NCBI GenBank assembly: GCA_002359495.1
Contig: DENB01000028.1
Span: 20,956-34,378, forward strand
Source: Enterobacteriaceae bacterium UBA2655
GTDB taxonomy: Bacteria > Pseudomonadota > Gammaproteobacteria > Enterobacterales > Enterobacteriaceae
Direction: 5' to 3'
Length of the DNA: 13,423 nucleotides
Part shown: piece by piece, positions 1-8,741 of the stretch
How positions within the stretch are numbered: the stretch's first letter is position 1
How the letters are laid out: each line of letters starts with the position of its first letter
The notes under the pieces: generated by a model
Database searches by the model: none
What the model saw: the letters and a program-made list of their open reading frames with translations, nothing else
Told to the model about the DNA's origin: nothing
Position numbers and translations under genes: made by a program

Positions 1-523
1 AAATCAGCAGCACGCGGCTGGAAACCTTGCCTACCGCGATCACCTGGCCCACTACGCCTTTGTCGCTGATAACCGGCTGGCCTTCGTAAACGCCGTTGAC
101 GCTGCCTTTATCGATCACCACTTGATCGGTGTAGGGATCGGTGCCGGTAGAGATGACCTGCGTCACCATCTTGTGCTCATCCTGACGCAGCGGCGAGCCG
201 AGCAGCTCGCGCAGACGCGCGTTTTCCTGCTTATACTGCCCCAGCATCAGCAAGTCGCTGTTTTTCAGAAAAAGTTCGCGGCGTAACGCTTTGTTTTCCA
301 GCTCCAGCTGCTGGCGCGAAGCCAGCGTTTCTGAAACGCTGTCAAGAATCTGTCTTGGCCCGTTGGCCAAGAAGTAAAACGGACTCACCGAAGTGTCCAG
401 ATAGTTACGTATTTGGGTAAAGGACCCGACGCGACTATCGGCGATGATGATGGCGATCGCCACGATTACTGCCAGAAAAAGGCGCAATTGCAGGGAAGGC
501 CCCCTGCTAAATATCGGCTTCAT
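1..523 (-). CDS. mreC: Rod shape-determining protein MreC (N-terminal part, cut by window edge)
   Basis: MreC is a bitopic inner-membrane protein. It links the cytoplasmic MreB filaments to MreD, RodA and PBP2 in the elongasome that directs side-wall peptidoglycan synthesis. About 174 codons are present, roughly half of the usual enterobacterial protein (about 350-370 residues); the C-terminal part lies left of base 1. The ATG at 521-523 opens MKPIFSRGPSLQ, followed by one membrane helix at about residues 14-28 (LRLFLAVIVAIAIII). A coiled-coil stretch follows at about residues 65-105 (ASRQQLELENKALRREL, then MLGQYKQENARLRELLGSP), and then the start of the periplasmic beta domain (VVIDKGSVNGVYEGQPV). 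A GAGGAA ribosome-binding site lies about 12 bases upstream of the start. The gene follows mreB on the same strand, as in the enteric mreBCD operon. It agrees closely with remembered E. coli MreC through the visible part. Confidence 0.96.
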   Translation of the reverse strand, partial: MKPIFSRGPSLQLRLFLAVIVAIAIIIADSRVGSFTQIRNYLDTSVSPFYFLANGPRQILDSVSETLASRQQLELENKALRRELFLKNSDLLMLGQYKQENARLRELLGSPLRQDEHKMVTQVISTGTDPYTDQVVIDKGSVNGVYEGQPVISDKGVVGQVIAVGKVSSRVLLI

Positions 524-551
524 AAATTCTGCGTGTTCCTCGACAACAGGT

Positions 552-583
552 AAGGGAGTGCGGACTGAGCCAGACACTCCCTT
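552..583 (-). repeat. Perfect 9-bp inverted repeat in the mreB-mreC gap
   Basis: AAGGGAGTG at 552-560 is the exact reverse complement of CACTCCCTT at 575-583, with a 14-base loop. In the mreB-to-mreC direction the RNA would fold into a stable hairpin about 90 bases after the mreB stop and about 30 bases before the mreC start. No T-run follows it on the minus strand, so it is not a canonical intrinsic terminator. It could be an attenuator, or a stem that stabilises the 3' end of mreB mRNA and lets mreB be made in excess over mreC. The structure is seen in the sequence; the function is inferred. Confidence 0.55.
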
Positions 584-672
584 GAGCTGGACGTATCATA
601 CCGTCGCGCGCGCGCCGGTTTTCACGCTATATCCTTGCGTATACTGACAGCGGTCACAGCTGATTGAGGCAA

Positions 673-2026
<1,354 letters not shown>

Positions 2027-3976
2027 CTAAACGGGATAGCGTTGTAAGTACTTTTTCACATTGCTGTTGACCGGCTGCGAAACGGCGAAAAGATCGCCCT
2101 GCCCGCCGGTCACGCCCAGGCTCGTCAACATATGCCACTCTTCATGTGTGCGCACGCCGGTCGCAAACACTTTCGTCGCGGTGGGCTTGCAGACTTCAAG
2201 CAGGCTTTGAACAAAGAGCTGATTTTCCTTACGCCGTTCAATGTTACGCACCAGACCGGGATCCAGCTTAATTAACTCCAGCGGAAACTGTTTAATGTAA
2301 GCGCTGCTGACCACCGTCAGCCCAGCCTGATTGACCGCGATGCGGCAGCCGAATCTGTTCAGCATCTGCAGAACCGGCGCTAATCGATTGATGTGTTGAC
2401 AAACATCCGCCTCAGCAAGTTCAAATAAAAAACGGGTTCTTTGCGCTTTCGTGCATTGCAGCAAGATATTTTTCAACCAGCGCAGGAAAGGACGCTGCAA
2501 CAGCGATTCGATAGAGATCGGCACGCCCAGCGTTTCCTCCGGCCAGACTTCGGAAAGCGCGACGATGCGCGTGACCAGCTGACGATCCCAGCCGCCGGAC
2601 ATGCCTAACTGCAACACCAGCGGCATATATTCCGCCGCTAGCACCTCTTTATCGCCGTCGAAGATGCGAGTCTGCAATTCCCGGTGGTGTACGCTTCCAT
2701 ACAGCATCACCGCCGGCTTTTGATAGAGTCGCGGCCCGCCGCGGCTCAAAGTATTTTCCAGCAGGGTGCGCCATTTTACGCTGCCGCGCCCCATATCGAC
2801 TGGATTCCCTTCGCCAATCACCCAGTTATTTCCGCCTAACAACGCGGCTCGGCGCGTCGCCAGCTCTGCATTCTCTATAACCTGCTGCACCGTCTGACCG
2901 CTGCGCCAGGCGCTGATGCCGATATGGATCAAATCGTCGCGATCCACCATGCGCATCGGCGGCAGAGAATCAACGGCTTTGATAAGCTGCTCCGCGATGC
3001 CTCCAGCCTCTTTCAAAGAGCGATGCGGCAGGAGTACGGCAAAGTCGCTGCTGAAATAGCGCGCCAGCAGCGCGCCGGGGTAACGTAAAATAAAGGTCGA
3101 CATCATATTGACCAGGTCAAACAGATATTCGTCGACCAGCGCCGACTCCAGCGTGCCTTTGAGTATCTCCAGATCGGGCAGTCGCACCATCATGACCACG
3201 CCGTGCGTGCCCACATCTTCCAGATCTTCCAGCAGCGTTGCCAGTTGGTTATCAAAGAACAGCCGGTTATTCAGTCCGGTTCGCGCATCCTGCGCGGCGA
3301 AGGCACGGATAAGCGTATCAATACGCAGCCGCTGCTCGCCCGCTTCATTCAGATCAGCGAGCAGCATATCGATGGCGCGGCTTGCTTTAGGCGGCCATTC
3401 ATCTTCCCCTCTCTGCGGGATTGCGCTGCGCTCGCCCGCAATAATTTGCTGCGCGCGCGTCTCCAGACGTTCCATTCCTTTCCACTGACGAATGAGCCAG
3501 CGGTGCGTCATTGCCAGCAGGATGCTCATGACGAACACCACGGCAAACATGGCGACCAGGGTGTAAGTGCCGGTCAGCGAGCGAAACCAGGTTTTCGCGG
3601 TGTCGAGCAGCACAACACGGACATGCATTCCCGTCTGCTGTATCAGCGGCACGTCAAATTGAACAAAGCGGTTAGGCTCATCTTCCAGCATCGGATTTTC
3701 GTGACGTGAAAGCTTTAACAGCCTGTGCGTTCCGCTGTGAATTTCAACCTGCTCAGCGTTCATCACGGGCATCACGCGCGAAATCCAGGAAGCCAGATTT
3801 TCTGGCGAATGGTTTAACAACGCCTTGTCCACTTCCGTAGCAAAAGTTTGTACCCGGTGTTCGACTCGCTGATTATTCAGCCAATAAAAGCTAAAAGCGC
3901 AGCCGACCAGCATTAACAACATTGCCAGCACGCTTATAAATGTAATAAATGCAGAAAATTTTGTGGTTAATCGCAT
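2027..3976 (-). CDS. csrD: RNase E specificity factor CsrD (degenerate GGDEF/EAL membrane protein)
   Basis: CsrD promotes RNase E-dependent decay of the small RNAs CsrB and CsrC, releasing the translational regulator CsrA; the E. coli protein does this without making or degrading c-di-GMP. The 649 residues are close to the E. coli length. The order is: membrane helix at about 9-32; periplasmic sensor-like loop to about 136; second membrane helix at about 138-156; HAMP-like linker to about 215; GGDEF-like domain from about 225 (DARTGLNNRLFF); EAL-like domain from about 415 to the end. The GGDEF signature reads FSSDF (308-312) and the EAL signature reads ELQ (433-435). Both differ from active enzymes, which supports the regulatory, non-catalytic role. 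It lies upstream of mreB on the same strand, as in E. coli. The ATG at 3974-3976 gives the family N terminus MRLTTKFSAF. Confidence 0.96.
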   Translation of the reverse strand: MRLTTKFSAFITFISVLAMLLMLVGCAFSFYWLNNQRVEHRVQTFATEVDKALLNHSPENLASWISRVMPVMNAEQVEIHSGTHRLLKLSRHENPMLEDEPNRFVQFDVPLIQQTGMHVRVVLLDTAKTWFRSLTGTYTLVAMFAVVFVMSILLAMTHRWLIRQWKGMERLETRAQQIIAGERSAIPQRGEDEWPPKASRAIDMLLADLNEAGEQRLRIDTLIRAFAAQDARTGLNNRLFFDNQLATLLEDLEDVGTHGVVMMVRLPDLEILKGTLESALVDEYLFDLVNMMSTFILRYPGALLARYFSSDFAVLLPHRSLKEAGGIAEQLIKAVDSLPPMRMVDRDDLIHIGISAWRSGQTVQQVIENAELATRRAALLGGNNWVIGEGNPVDMGRGSVKWRTLLENTLSRGGPRLYQKPAVMLYGSVHHRELQTRIFDGDKEVLAAEYMPLVLQLGMSGGWDRQLVTRIVALSEVWPEETLGVPISIESLLQRPFLRWLKNILLQCTKAQRTRFLFELAEADVCQHINRLAPVLQMLNRFGCRIAVNQAGLTVVSSAYIKQFPLELIKLDPGLVRNIERRKENQLFVQSLLEVCKPTATKVFATGVRTHEEWHMLTSLGVTGGQGDLFAVSQPVNSNVKKYLQRYPV

Positions 3977-4287
3977 CCCTGTGCCTGTTTCACCGCAGTT
4001 GAGGCCCCTTTGACAAAAGTCTTAGCGACGAATTGTCTTGCCAGTGCGTCTGGCATAAGCCTGAGCAAAATACCACAAATCGTGGTTTGCGGCAGCGGTA
4101 GTTGCCTGCGCGCTATGCTGCAGCAGTATAACGCTGCAAAGCCTTATCTTTTCACTCGCTATTTCGCTTTTCGGCCTATTCTCATCGCACCGCGGGTGCC
4201 AGGAAATTTCACATTTTCGCTAAATAATTCGTCAGGGTCTCCGCTTTTGATCATGCTAAATGCAGATAATGTTTTTGGAGAAAGTCT
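3977..4287. other. Divergent csrD / msrP intergenic region
   Basis: These 311 bases separate the divergent csrD and msrP starts and must carry both promoters. No strong -35/-10 pair stands out: GATAAT (4265-4270) is a possible msrP -10 element but lacks a good -35 partner. A 6-bp inverted repeat, TGCAGC/GCTGCA (4119-4124 and 4133-4138, 8-base loop), and ACCAC/GTGGT around an AAATC loop (4072-4086) are visible. A 93-codon frame opening at 4010 crosses the region, but its protein looks like no family I know. In E. coli the acuI (yhdH) gene lies next to csrD; I see no trace of it here. Confidence 0.5.
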
Positions 4288-5292
4288 ATGAAGCCTGTTA
4301 ATCGTCTGACCGAAGCCGATGTCACCCCTGAAAGCGTGTTTACCATGCAACGACGTCAGGTCTTAAAAACCCTGGGATTGAGTGCCGCCGCCCTCAGCCT
4401 GCCGCGTGTCGCGCAGGCCGATATGCTCGACTGGTTTAAAGGCAACGATCGTCCGCCCGCGCCCGCAGGCAGGCCGCTCGACTTCAGCAAGCCCGCGCAA
4501 TATCAGGCCGATCTGCCGCTGACGCCGGCGGAGAAAGTATCCGGCTACAACAACTTTTATGAATTCGGGCTGGATAAGGCCGATCCTGCGGCCAATGCCG
4601 GCACGTTGAAAACAGACAACTGGCAGCTCACCATTGACGGCGAAGTGGCGAAACCCATGACGCTGAACATGGATGATATTTTCAAACGTTTCGCGATGGA
4701 GCAGCGCATTTATCGCATGCGCTGCGTGGAAGCCTGGTCGATGGTGATCCCCTGGGTCGGCTTTGAGTTGGGAAAATTATTGAAAGCGGCGGAACCCACC
4801 AGCAACGCGCGCTTTGTCGCCTTCCAGACGCTATACGCGCCAGATCAGATGCCGGGTCAGAAAGACCGCTTTATCGGTGGCGGCCTCGATTACCCGTATG
4901 TTGAAGGTTTACGCCTCGATGAAGCGATGCATCCGCTCACCCTGCTGAGCACTGGCGTTTACGGCAAAGCGCTGCCGCCGCAGAACGGTGCGCCGATTCG
5001 CCTTACGGTGCCGTGGAAATATGGTTTTAAAGGGATCAAATCCATCGTCAAAATCACCCTGACGCGCGACCAGCCGCCGACGACCTGGAACCAAATCGCC
5101 GACAACGAGTATGGCTTTTACGCCAACGTGAATCCTCATGTGGATCATCCTCGCTGGTCGCAGGCCACCGAGCGTTTTATCGGACCTGGCGGCGTGCTGA
5201 AAGTCGAGCGTCAGCCGACGCTGTTATTCAACGGCTACGGCGAAGAGGTGGCTTCGCTCTATCGCGGACTGGATTTACGGAGGAATTATTAA
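4288..5292 (+). CDS. msrP: Periplasmic methionine sulfoxide reductase catalytic subunit MsrP (Tat-exported molybdoenzyme)
   Basis: MsrP (formerly YedY) reduces protein-bound methionine sulfoxide in the periplasm, repairing envelope proteins after oxidant damage such as hypochlorous acid; it takes electrons from MsrQ. The 334 residues equal the family length. The N terminus carries a Tat signal with twin arginines at 22-23 ([11 protein letters not shown]), a hydrophobic stretch and a likely cleavage site after AQA (residue 44). Cys146 in [11 protein letters not shown] is the molybdenum ligand of the sulfite-oxidase-type cofactor fold. Other family signatures are GYNNFYEFG near 86-94 and [16 protein letters not shown] in the second half. 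GGAGAAAG lies about five bases before the ATG, which supports the start. msrQ follows immediately. The match to remembered E. coli YedY is strong throughout. Confidence 0.98.
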   Translation: MKPVNRLTEADVTPESVFTMQRRQVLKTLGLSAAALSLPRVAQADMLDWFKGNDRPPAPAGRPLDFSKPAQYQADLPLTPAEKVSGYNNFYEFGLDKADPAANAGTLKTDNWQLTIDGEVAKPMTLNMDDIFKRFAMEQRIYRMRCVEAWSMVIPWVGFELGKLLKAAEPTSNARFVAFQTLYAPDQMPGQKDRFIGGGLDYPYVEGLRLDEAMHPLTLLSTGVYGKALPPQNGAPIRLTVPWKYGFKGIKSIVKITLTRDQPPTTWNQIADNEYGFYANVNPHVDHPRWSQATERFIGPGGVLKVERQPTLLFNGYGEEVASLYRGLDLRRNY

Positions 5293-5895
5293 GTGCGCCT
5301 GTCGATGAAGCAGATTACCGGCCTGAAGGCGCTGTTGCATCTGGCCGCGTTTTTACCACTGGTCTGGCTGTTCTTCGCCCTGAACCAGGGCTGGCTGAGC
5401 GCCGATCCGGCTAAAGATATTCAGCACTTTACGGGTCGCATGGCGCTGAAGCTGCTGTTGGCGACGCTGGTGGTCACGCCGCTGGCGCGCTACGGCAAGC
5501 AGCCGCTTTTGATCAGCACCCGGCGTATGCTGGGCCTGTGGTGCTTCGCCTGGGCCAGCCTGCATCTGCTGAGTTATTACCTGCTGGAGCTGGGCGTCGA
5601 TAACCTGCGTCTGCTCGGCAGCGAGCTGATCTCCCGTCCTTACCTGCTGTTAGGCATTACCAGCTGGCTTATCCTGCTGGCGCTGGCGCTGACCTCGTTC
5701 CAGCGCGCCCAGCGCGAACTCGGCTCCCGCTGGCAAACACTGCATAATTTCATCTATCTGGTCGCGATCCTCGCGCCCATCCACTATATCTGGTCAGTGA
5801 AAGTAATTTCGCCCCAGCCGCTGATTTACGCTGCGCTGGCGCTGATCCTGCTGGCCTGGCGTTACAAGAAGTTTCGCAAATGGTGGCCGCGCTGA
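5293..5895 (+). CDS. msrQ: Heme-binding membrane subunit MsrQ of the methionine sulfoxide reductase system
   Basis: MsrQ (formerly YedZ) is a b-type heme and flavin-binding inner-membrane protein. It passes electrons from the quinone pool, or from the flavin reductase Fre, to periplasmic MsrP. The 200 residues include six or so hydrophobic helices. Histidines 91, 151 and 164 (SLHLLSY, TLHNFIY, PIHYIWS) match the heme-ligand positions of the family. The GTG start at 5293 directly abuts the msrP TAA with no spacer. GGAGGAA sits about eight bases upstream, inside the end of msrP, and the N terminus MRLS matches the E. coli start, so I prefer GTG over the ATG at 5305. The abutting genes imply translational coupling. 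The C terminus is slightly shorter than in E. coli. Confidence 0.97.
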   Translation: MRLSMKQITGLKALLHLAAFLPLVWLFFALNQGWLSADPAKDIQHFTGRMALKLLLATLVVTPLARYGKQPLLISTRRMLGLWCFAWASLHLLSYYLLELGVDNLRLLGSELISRPYLLLGITSWLILLALALTSFQRAQRELGSRWQTLHNFIYLVAILAPIHYIWSVKVISPQPLIYAALALILLAWRYKKFRKWWPR

Positions 5896-5983
5896 GATTG
5901 CCGGTTGTTTTCCCCGGACCGTTTTGTTAAAAAGTTGAGCCTTCAACCTCGCCAGGATCAACTTCGCAGATAAAACTACTATT

Positions 5984-6014
5984 TTGCTGCGAATTGCTAC
6001 GAAACAGATATAAT
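5984..6014 (+). promoter_or_regulatory. Candidate promoter of aroQ-accB-accC
   Basis: A perfect TATAAT at 6009-6014 is preceded by TTGCTG at 5984-5989 with a 19-base spacer, which is longer than the optimal 17. Transcription would start near 6021, about 100 bases before the preferred aroQ start. The first transcribed bases fall within the terminator-like hairpin at 6016-6037. The perfect -10 makes a promoter likely; the -35 assignment is uncertain. Confidence 0.55.
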
Positions 6015-6015
6015 G

Positions 6016-6046
6016 CCCGGCTTTATTGCAAGCCGGGTCTTCTTTT
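6016..6046 (+). terminator. Intrinsic terminator of msrPQ overlapping the aroQ promoter start site
   Basis: CCCGGCTT (6016-6023) pairs perfectly with AAGCCGGG (6030-6037) around the 6-base loop TATTGC, followed by TCTTCTTTTT. This is a strong intrinsic terminator shape for RNA coming from msrPQ. It begins one base after the TATAAT of the next promoter. RNA started from that promoter near 6021 would lack most of the 5' arm and so could not fold this hairpin. The arrangement would insulate the acc operon from upstream read-through. Confidence 0.75.
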
Positions 6047-6058
6047 TCATCGCTAAGG

Positions 6059-6124
6059 ATGACAAATGAAGAATGGCGAGGTATTTTACGCGATGCCTCA
6101 ATGATTGCCGGAGATAGCCGCAAG
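6059..6124 (+). other. In-frame 22-codon leader ahead of aroQ (possible alternative start)
   Basis: An ATG at 6059 opens 22 codons ([20 protein letters not shown], then RK) that run without a stop into the aroQ frame. The overlapping AAGGA is too close to this ATG to be a good ribosome-binding site. Known AroQ proteins start at the [14 protein letters not shown] segment, so I treat this stretch as 5' untranslated leader, with N-terminal extension or leader peptide as open alternatives. Confidence 0.3.
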
Positions 6125-6577
6125 ATGGCGCATAAATTTCATATTCTGCTTTTGAACGGACCCAACCTGAATTTACTGGGTACCCGCGAGCCTGAAAAAT
6201 ATGGTCATGCTACATTGCACGATATCGTCAGCGAACTGACGCGCCAGGCGGACTCGCTTAACGTGAAGCTGAGCCACCTGCAATCCAACGCGGAATATCA
6301 GCTTATCGACCGCATTCACGAGGCAAAAGGCAATGTGGATTACATTATTATCAATCCTGCCGCGTTTACGCACACCAGCGTAGCACTGCGTGATGCCCTG
6401 TTGGCGGTCAGTATTCCCTTTATCGAGGTGCATCTCTCTAACGTGCATGCCCGCGAGCCTTTCCGCCATCACTCCTACCTTTCTGATGTTTCCGCCGGCG
6501 TCATCTGTGGCCTTGGTGCAGACGGTTACTCATGGGCTTTACAAACGGCAGTTAAACGCCTGTCACATTCAAATTAA
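6125..6577 (+). CDS. aroQ: Type II 3-dehydroquinate dehydratase AroQ
   Basis: AroQ converts 3-dehydroquinate to 3-dehydroshikimate by trans (anti) elimination in the shikimate pathway; it is a cytoplasmic dodecamer of flavodoxin-like subunits. With the ATG at 6125 the protein has 150 residues, the usual family length. Visible signatures are [17 protein letters not shown] (11-27) with Arg21 and the catalytic Tyr26 on the mobile lid, QSNAE (53-57), [12 protein letters not shown] (74-85) with Asn77, and [14 protein letters not shown] (101-114) with the catalytic His103 and Arg114. GGAGA at 6110-6114 supports this start, although the frame stays open further upstream to 6059. accB begins 21 bases after the stop, indicating one operon. 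E. coli K-12 lacks aroQ and uses the unrelated type I enzyme AroD; whether this genome also has aroD cannot be seen here. Confidence 0.96.
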   Translation: MAHKFHILLLNGPNLNLLGTREPEKYGHATLHDIVSELTRQADSLNVKLSHLQSNAEYQLIDRIHEAKGNVDYIIINPAAFTHTSVALRDALLAVSIPFIEVHLSNVHAREPFRHHSYLSDVSAGVICGLGADGYSWALQTAVKRLSHSN

Positions 6578-6598
6578 ACAGAGTACGGAACCACACTC

Positions 6599-7066
6599 AT
6601 GGACATTCGTAAAATTAAAAAACTGATCGAACTGGTTGAAGAGTCCGGCATTGCTGAGCTGGAAATTTCTGAGGGCGAAGAGTCAGTTCGTATCAGCCGC
6701 GCACCTGCCAATGTCGGTTATCCTGTAATGCAGCAGGCGTACGCTGCGCCGGCTATGCCGCAACCGGCTCTGGCAACGGCGGTTGCGCCGGTCAGCGCGC
6801 CGGTTATCGAAGCCGCCGCGCCGGAAGTAAGCGGTCACATCGTGCGTTCTCCGATGGTCGGCACCTTCTACCGCACGCCGAGCCCGGATGCCAAAGCCTT
6901 TGTGGAAGTCGGCCAGAAAGTTAACGCCGGCGACACCCTGTGCATCGTGGAAGCGATGAAAATGATGAACCAGATCGAAGCCGATAAATCAGGCGTAGTG
7001 AAAGCGATTTTGGTGGAAAGTGGCCAGCCGGTAGAATTTGACGAGCCGCTGGTTGTCATCGAATAA
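6599..7066 (+). CDS. accB: Biotin carboxyl carrier protein of acetyl-CoA carboxylase (AccB, BCCP)
   Basis: AccB carries the biotin that shuttles CO2 between biotin carboxylase (AccC) and the carboxyltransferase (AccAD), making malonyl-CoA, the first committed step of fatty acid synthesis. The 155 residues compare with 156 in E. coli. The N-terminal [18 protein letters not shown] segment is the part reported to take part in autoregulation of the E. coli operon. A flexible Ala/Pro-rich linker follows at about 36-76, then the biotinyl domain with the protruding thumb ([13 protein letters not shown], 89-101) and the biotin site EAMKMM with Lys121. The linker is the only stretch that clearly differs from E. 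coli. ACGGA lies about nine bases before the ATG. accC begins 11 bases downstream, so the two subunits are co-transcribed. Confidence 0.98.
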   Translation: MDIRKIKKLIELVEESGIAELEISEGEESVRISRAPANVGYPVMQQAYAAPAMPQPALATAVAPVSAPVIEAAAPEVSGHIVRSPMVGTFYRTPSPDAKAFVEVGQKVNAGDTLCIVEAMKMMNQIEADKSGVVKAILVESGQPVEFDEPLVVIE

Positions 7067-7077
7067 CGGGGCGTACC

Positions 7078-8427
7078 ATGCTGGATAAAATTGTTATTGC
7101 CAACCGCGGGGAGATCGCGCTGCGCATTCTGCGTGCCTGTAAAGAACTGGGCATTAAGACCGTCGCCGTTCACTCCAGTGCGGATCGCGATCTGAAACAT
7201 GTGCTGCTGGCGGACGAAACCGTCTGTATCGGCCCGGCGCAGTCAGTGAAAAGCTATCTGAACATCCCGGCGCTGATCTCCGCCGCCGAAATCACCGGCG
7301 CGGTGGCCATTCACCCCGGTTACGGCTTCCTCTCCGAGAACGCCGATTTCGCCGAGCAGGTTGAGCGCTCCGGCTTTATCTTTATCGGTCCGAAAGCGGA
7401 CACCATCCGTCTGATGGGCGACAAAGTTTCCGCCATTACGGCGATGAAAAAAGCCGGCGTCCCTACCGTTCCCGGTTCCGACGGTTCGCTGACCGACGAT
7501 ATGGATAAAAACCGCGCCATCGCCAAGCGCATCGGCTATCCGGTGATCGTCAAGGCGTCAGGCGGCGGCGGCGGTCGCGGCATGCGCGTCGTGCGCGCCG
7601 AGAAAGATCTGGAACAGTCCATTAACATGACCCGTGCGGAAGCCAAAGCGGCTTTTAACAACGACATGGTTTACATGGAGAAGTTTCTCGAAAATCCGCG
7701 CCACATTGAGATTCAGGTGCTGGCCGACGGTCAGGGCAACGCCATCTATCTCGGCGAGCGCGACTGCTCTATGCAGCGTCGCCACCAAAAAGTAGTGGAA
7801 GAAGCGCCAGCGCCGGGCATCACCGCAGAGTTGCGTAAATTCATCGGCGATCGCTGCGCGAAAGCCTGTGTCGATATCGGCTATCGCGGCGCGGGCACTT
7901 TCGAGTTCCTGTTCGAAAACGGCGAGTTCTACTTCATTGAGATGAACACCCGTATTCAGGTTGAGCATCCGGTTACCGAGATGATCACCGGCGTAGATCT
8001 GATCAAAGAGCAGCTGCGTATCGCCGCCGGTCAGCCGCTGTCGATCAAACAGGAAGAGGTAGTGATCCGCGGCCATGCGGTAGAATGCCGTATTAACGCG
8101 GAAGATCCCAACACCTTCCTGCCGAGCCCGGGCAAAATCACCCGCTTCCATGCGCCAGGCGGATTCGGCGTGCGCTGGGAATCACATATTTATGCCGGCT
8201 ACAGCGTGCCGCCCTACTACGACTCCATGATCGGCAAACTGATCACCTACGGCGAAACCCGTGAAGTGGCGATTGCGCGAATGAAGAACGCGCTGGCGGA
8301 GCTGATCATCGACGGCATTAAAACCAACGTCGAATTGCAGATGAAGATTATGTCCGACGGGTATTTTCAGCAGGGTGGCACCAACATCCACTATCTGGAG
8401 AAAAAACTGGGCATTTCTGAGAAGTAA
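7078..8427 (+). CDS. accC: Biotin carboxylase subunit of acetyl-CoA carboxylase (AccC)
   Basis: AccC uses ATP and bicarbonate to carboxylate the biotin on AccB. The 449 residues equal the E. coli length and residue numbering stays in register. The order is an N-terminal Rossmann-like domain ([16 protein letters not shown]), an ATP-grasp domain with the glycine-rich lid ([10 protein letters not shown], 161-170), and a C-terminal domain. Key active-site positions are all present: Lys116, Lys159, His209, Lys238, Glu276, Glu288, Arg292 ([13 protein letters not shown]) and Arg338. The gene follows accB by 11 bases with only a weak ribosome-binding site, which fits translational coupling to AccB. 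A clear intrinsic terminator lies 20 bases after the stop, closing the aroQ-accB-accC unit. Confidence 0.99.
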   Translation: MLDKIVIANRGEIALRILRACKELGIKTVAVHSSADRDLKHVLLADETVCIGPAQSVKSYLNIPALISAAEITGAVAIHPGYGFLSENADFAEQVERSGFIFIGPKADTIRLMGDKVSAITAMKKAGVPTVPGSDGSLTDDMDKNRAIAKRIGYPVIVKASGGGGGRGMRVVRAEKDLEQSINMTRAEAKAAFNNDMVYMEKFLENPRHIEIQVLADGQGNAIYLGERDCSMQRRHQKVVEEAPAPGITAELRKFIGDRCAKACVDIGYRGAGTFEFLFENGEFYFIEMNTRIQVEHPVTEMITGVDLIKEQLRIAAGQPLSIKQEEVVIRGHAVECRINAEDPNTFLPSPGKITRFHAPGGFGVRWESHIYAGYSVPPYYDSMIGKLITYGETREVAIARMKNALAELIIDGIKTNVELQMKIMSDGYFQQGGTNIHYLEKKLGISEK

Positions 8428-8446
8428 TTCTCCGTTGAGTCAGTTT

Positions 8447-8470
8447 AAGGCCGGTTAATCCGGCCTTTTT
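8447..8470 (+). terminator. Intrinsic terminator after accC
   Basis: AAGGCCGG (8447-8454) pairs with CCGGCCTT (8460-8467) around the loop TTAAT, and the 3' arm runs into five T residues (8466-8470). It lies between accC and yhdT and most likely ends, or partly attenuates, the acc transcript before the yhdT-panF-prmA run. The next gene starts only about 28 bases later and I see no strong promoter in that space, so some read-through into yhdT is likely. Confidence 0.85.
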
Positions 8471-8498
8471 AGTTTCTTGCGGCTTTCAGGACTGAATG

Positions 8499-8741
8499 AT
8501 GGATGCACGTTTTTTACAAGCGCATAAAGAAGCACGCTGGTCGGTTTTTTTAACCCTCGCCTACCTGGCGTTATGGGGAGCCAGCGCCTGGCTGGGCGGC
8601 AGCGAAAGCGGAGTCACCGGCCTGCCGCGCTGGTTTGAACTCTCCTGCCTTTTTGCCCCACTGTTGTTTATTTTTTTATGTTGGCTGATGGTTCGTCTGC
8701 TATTCCGCGATATGTCTCTGGAGGATGAACATGGAAGCTGA
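8499..8741 (+). CDS. yhdT: YhdT family small inner-membrane protein (DUF997)
   Basis: This is an 80-residue protein of unknown function that occurs next to panF in enteric bacteria. Two membrane helices are visible at about residues 16-34 and 49-71, with a short periplasmic or cytoplasmic loop containing GLPRWFEL between them and an acidic C-terminal tail (LEDEHGS). Tandem ATGs occur at 8496 and 8499. I chose 8499 because AGGA (8488-8491) is then seven bases away and because MDARFLQAHKEARW matches the E. coli start. Its last 11 bases overlap panF. A tight pairing with panF and the membrane topology suggest an accessory role to the pantothenate symporter; this is inference from neighbourhood only. 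Confidence 0.9.
   Translation: MDARFLQAHKEARWSVFLTLAYLALWGASAWLGGSESGVTGLPRWFELSCLFAPLLFIFLCWLMVRLLFRDMSLEDEHGS

Noticed and set aside
605..615. Alternating CG tract in the mreB-mreC gap considered as a Z-DNA or regulatory element
   Set aside because: It is only 11 bases and could arise by chance in a G+C-rich genome; no supporting feature is nearby apart from a weak TATGAT on the minus strand.
4010..4291. 93-codon plus-strand frame in the csrD-msrP gap
   Set aside because: It has no recognisable domain, a weak start, and overlaps the msrP ribosome-binding site and start codon. It is probably a chance frame in a regulatory region.
7558..8151. 197-codon minus-strand frame inside accC
   Set aside because: It lies antisense to a fully conserved accC with intact active-site residues. 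It is long only because of the G+C-rich third codon positions of accC.
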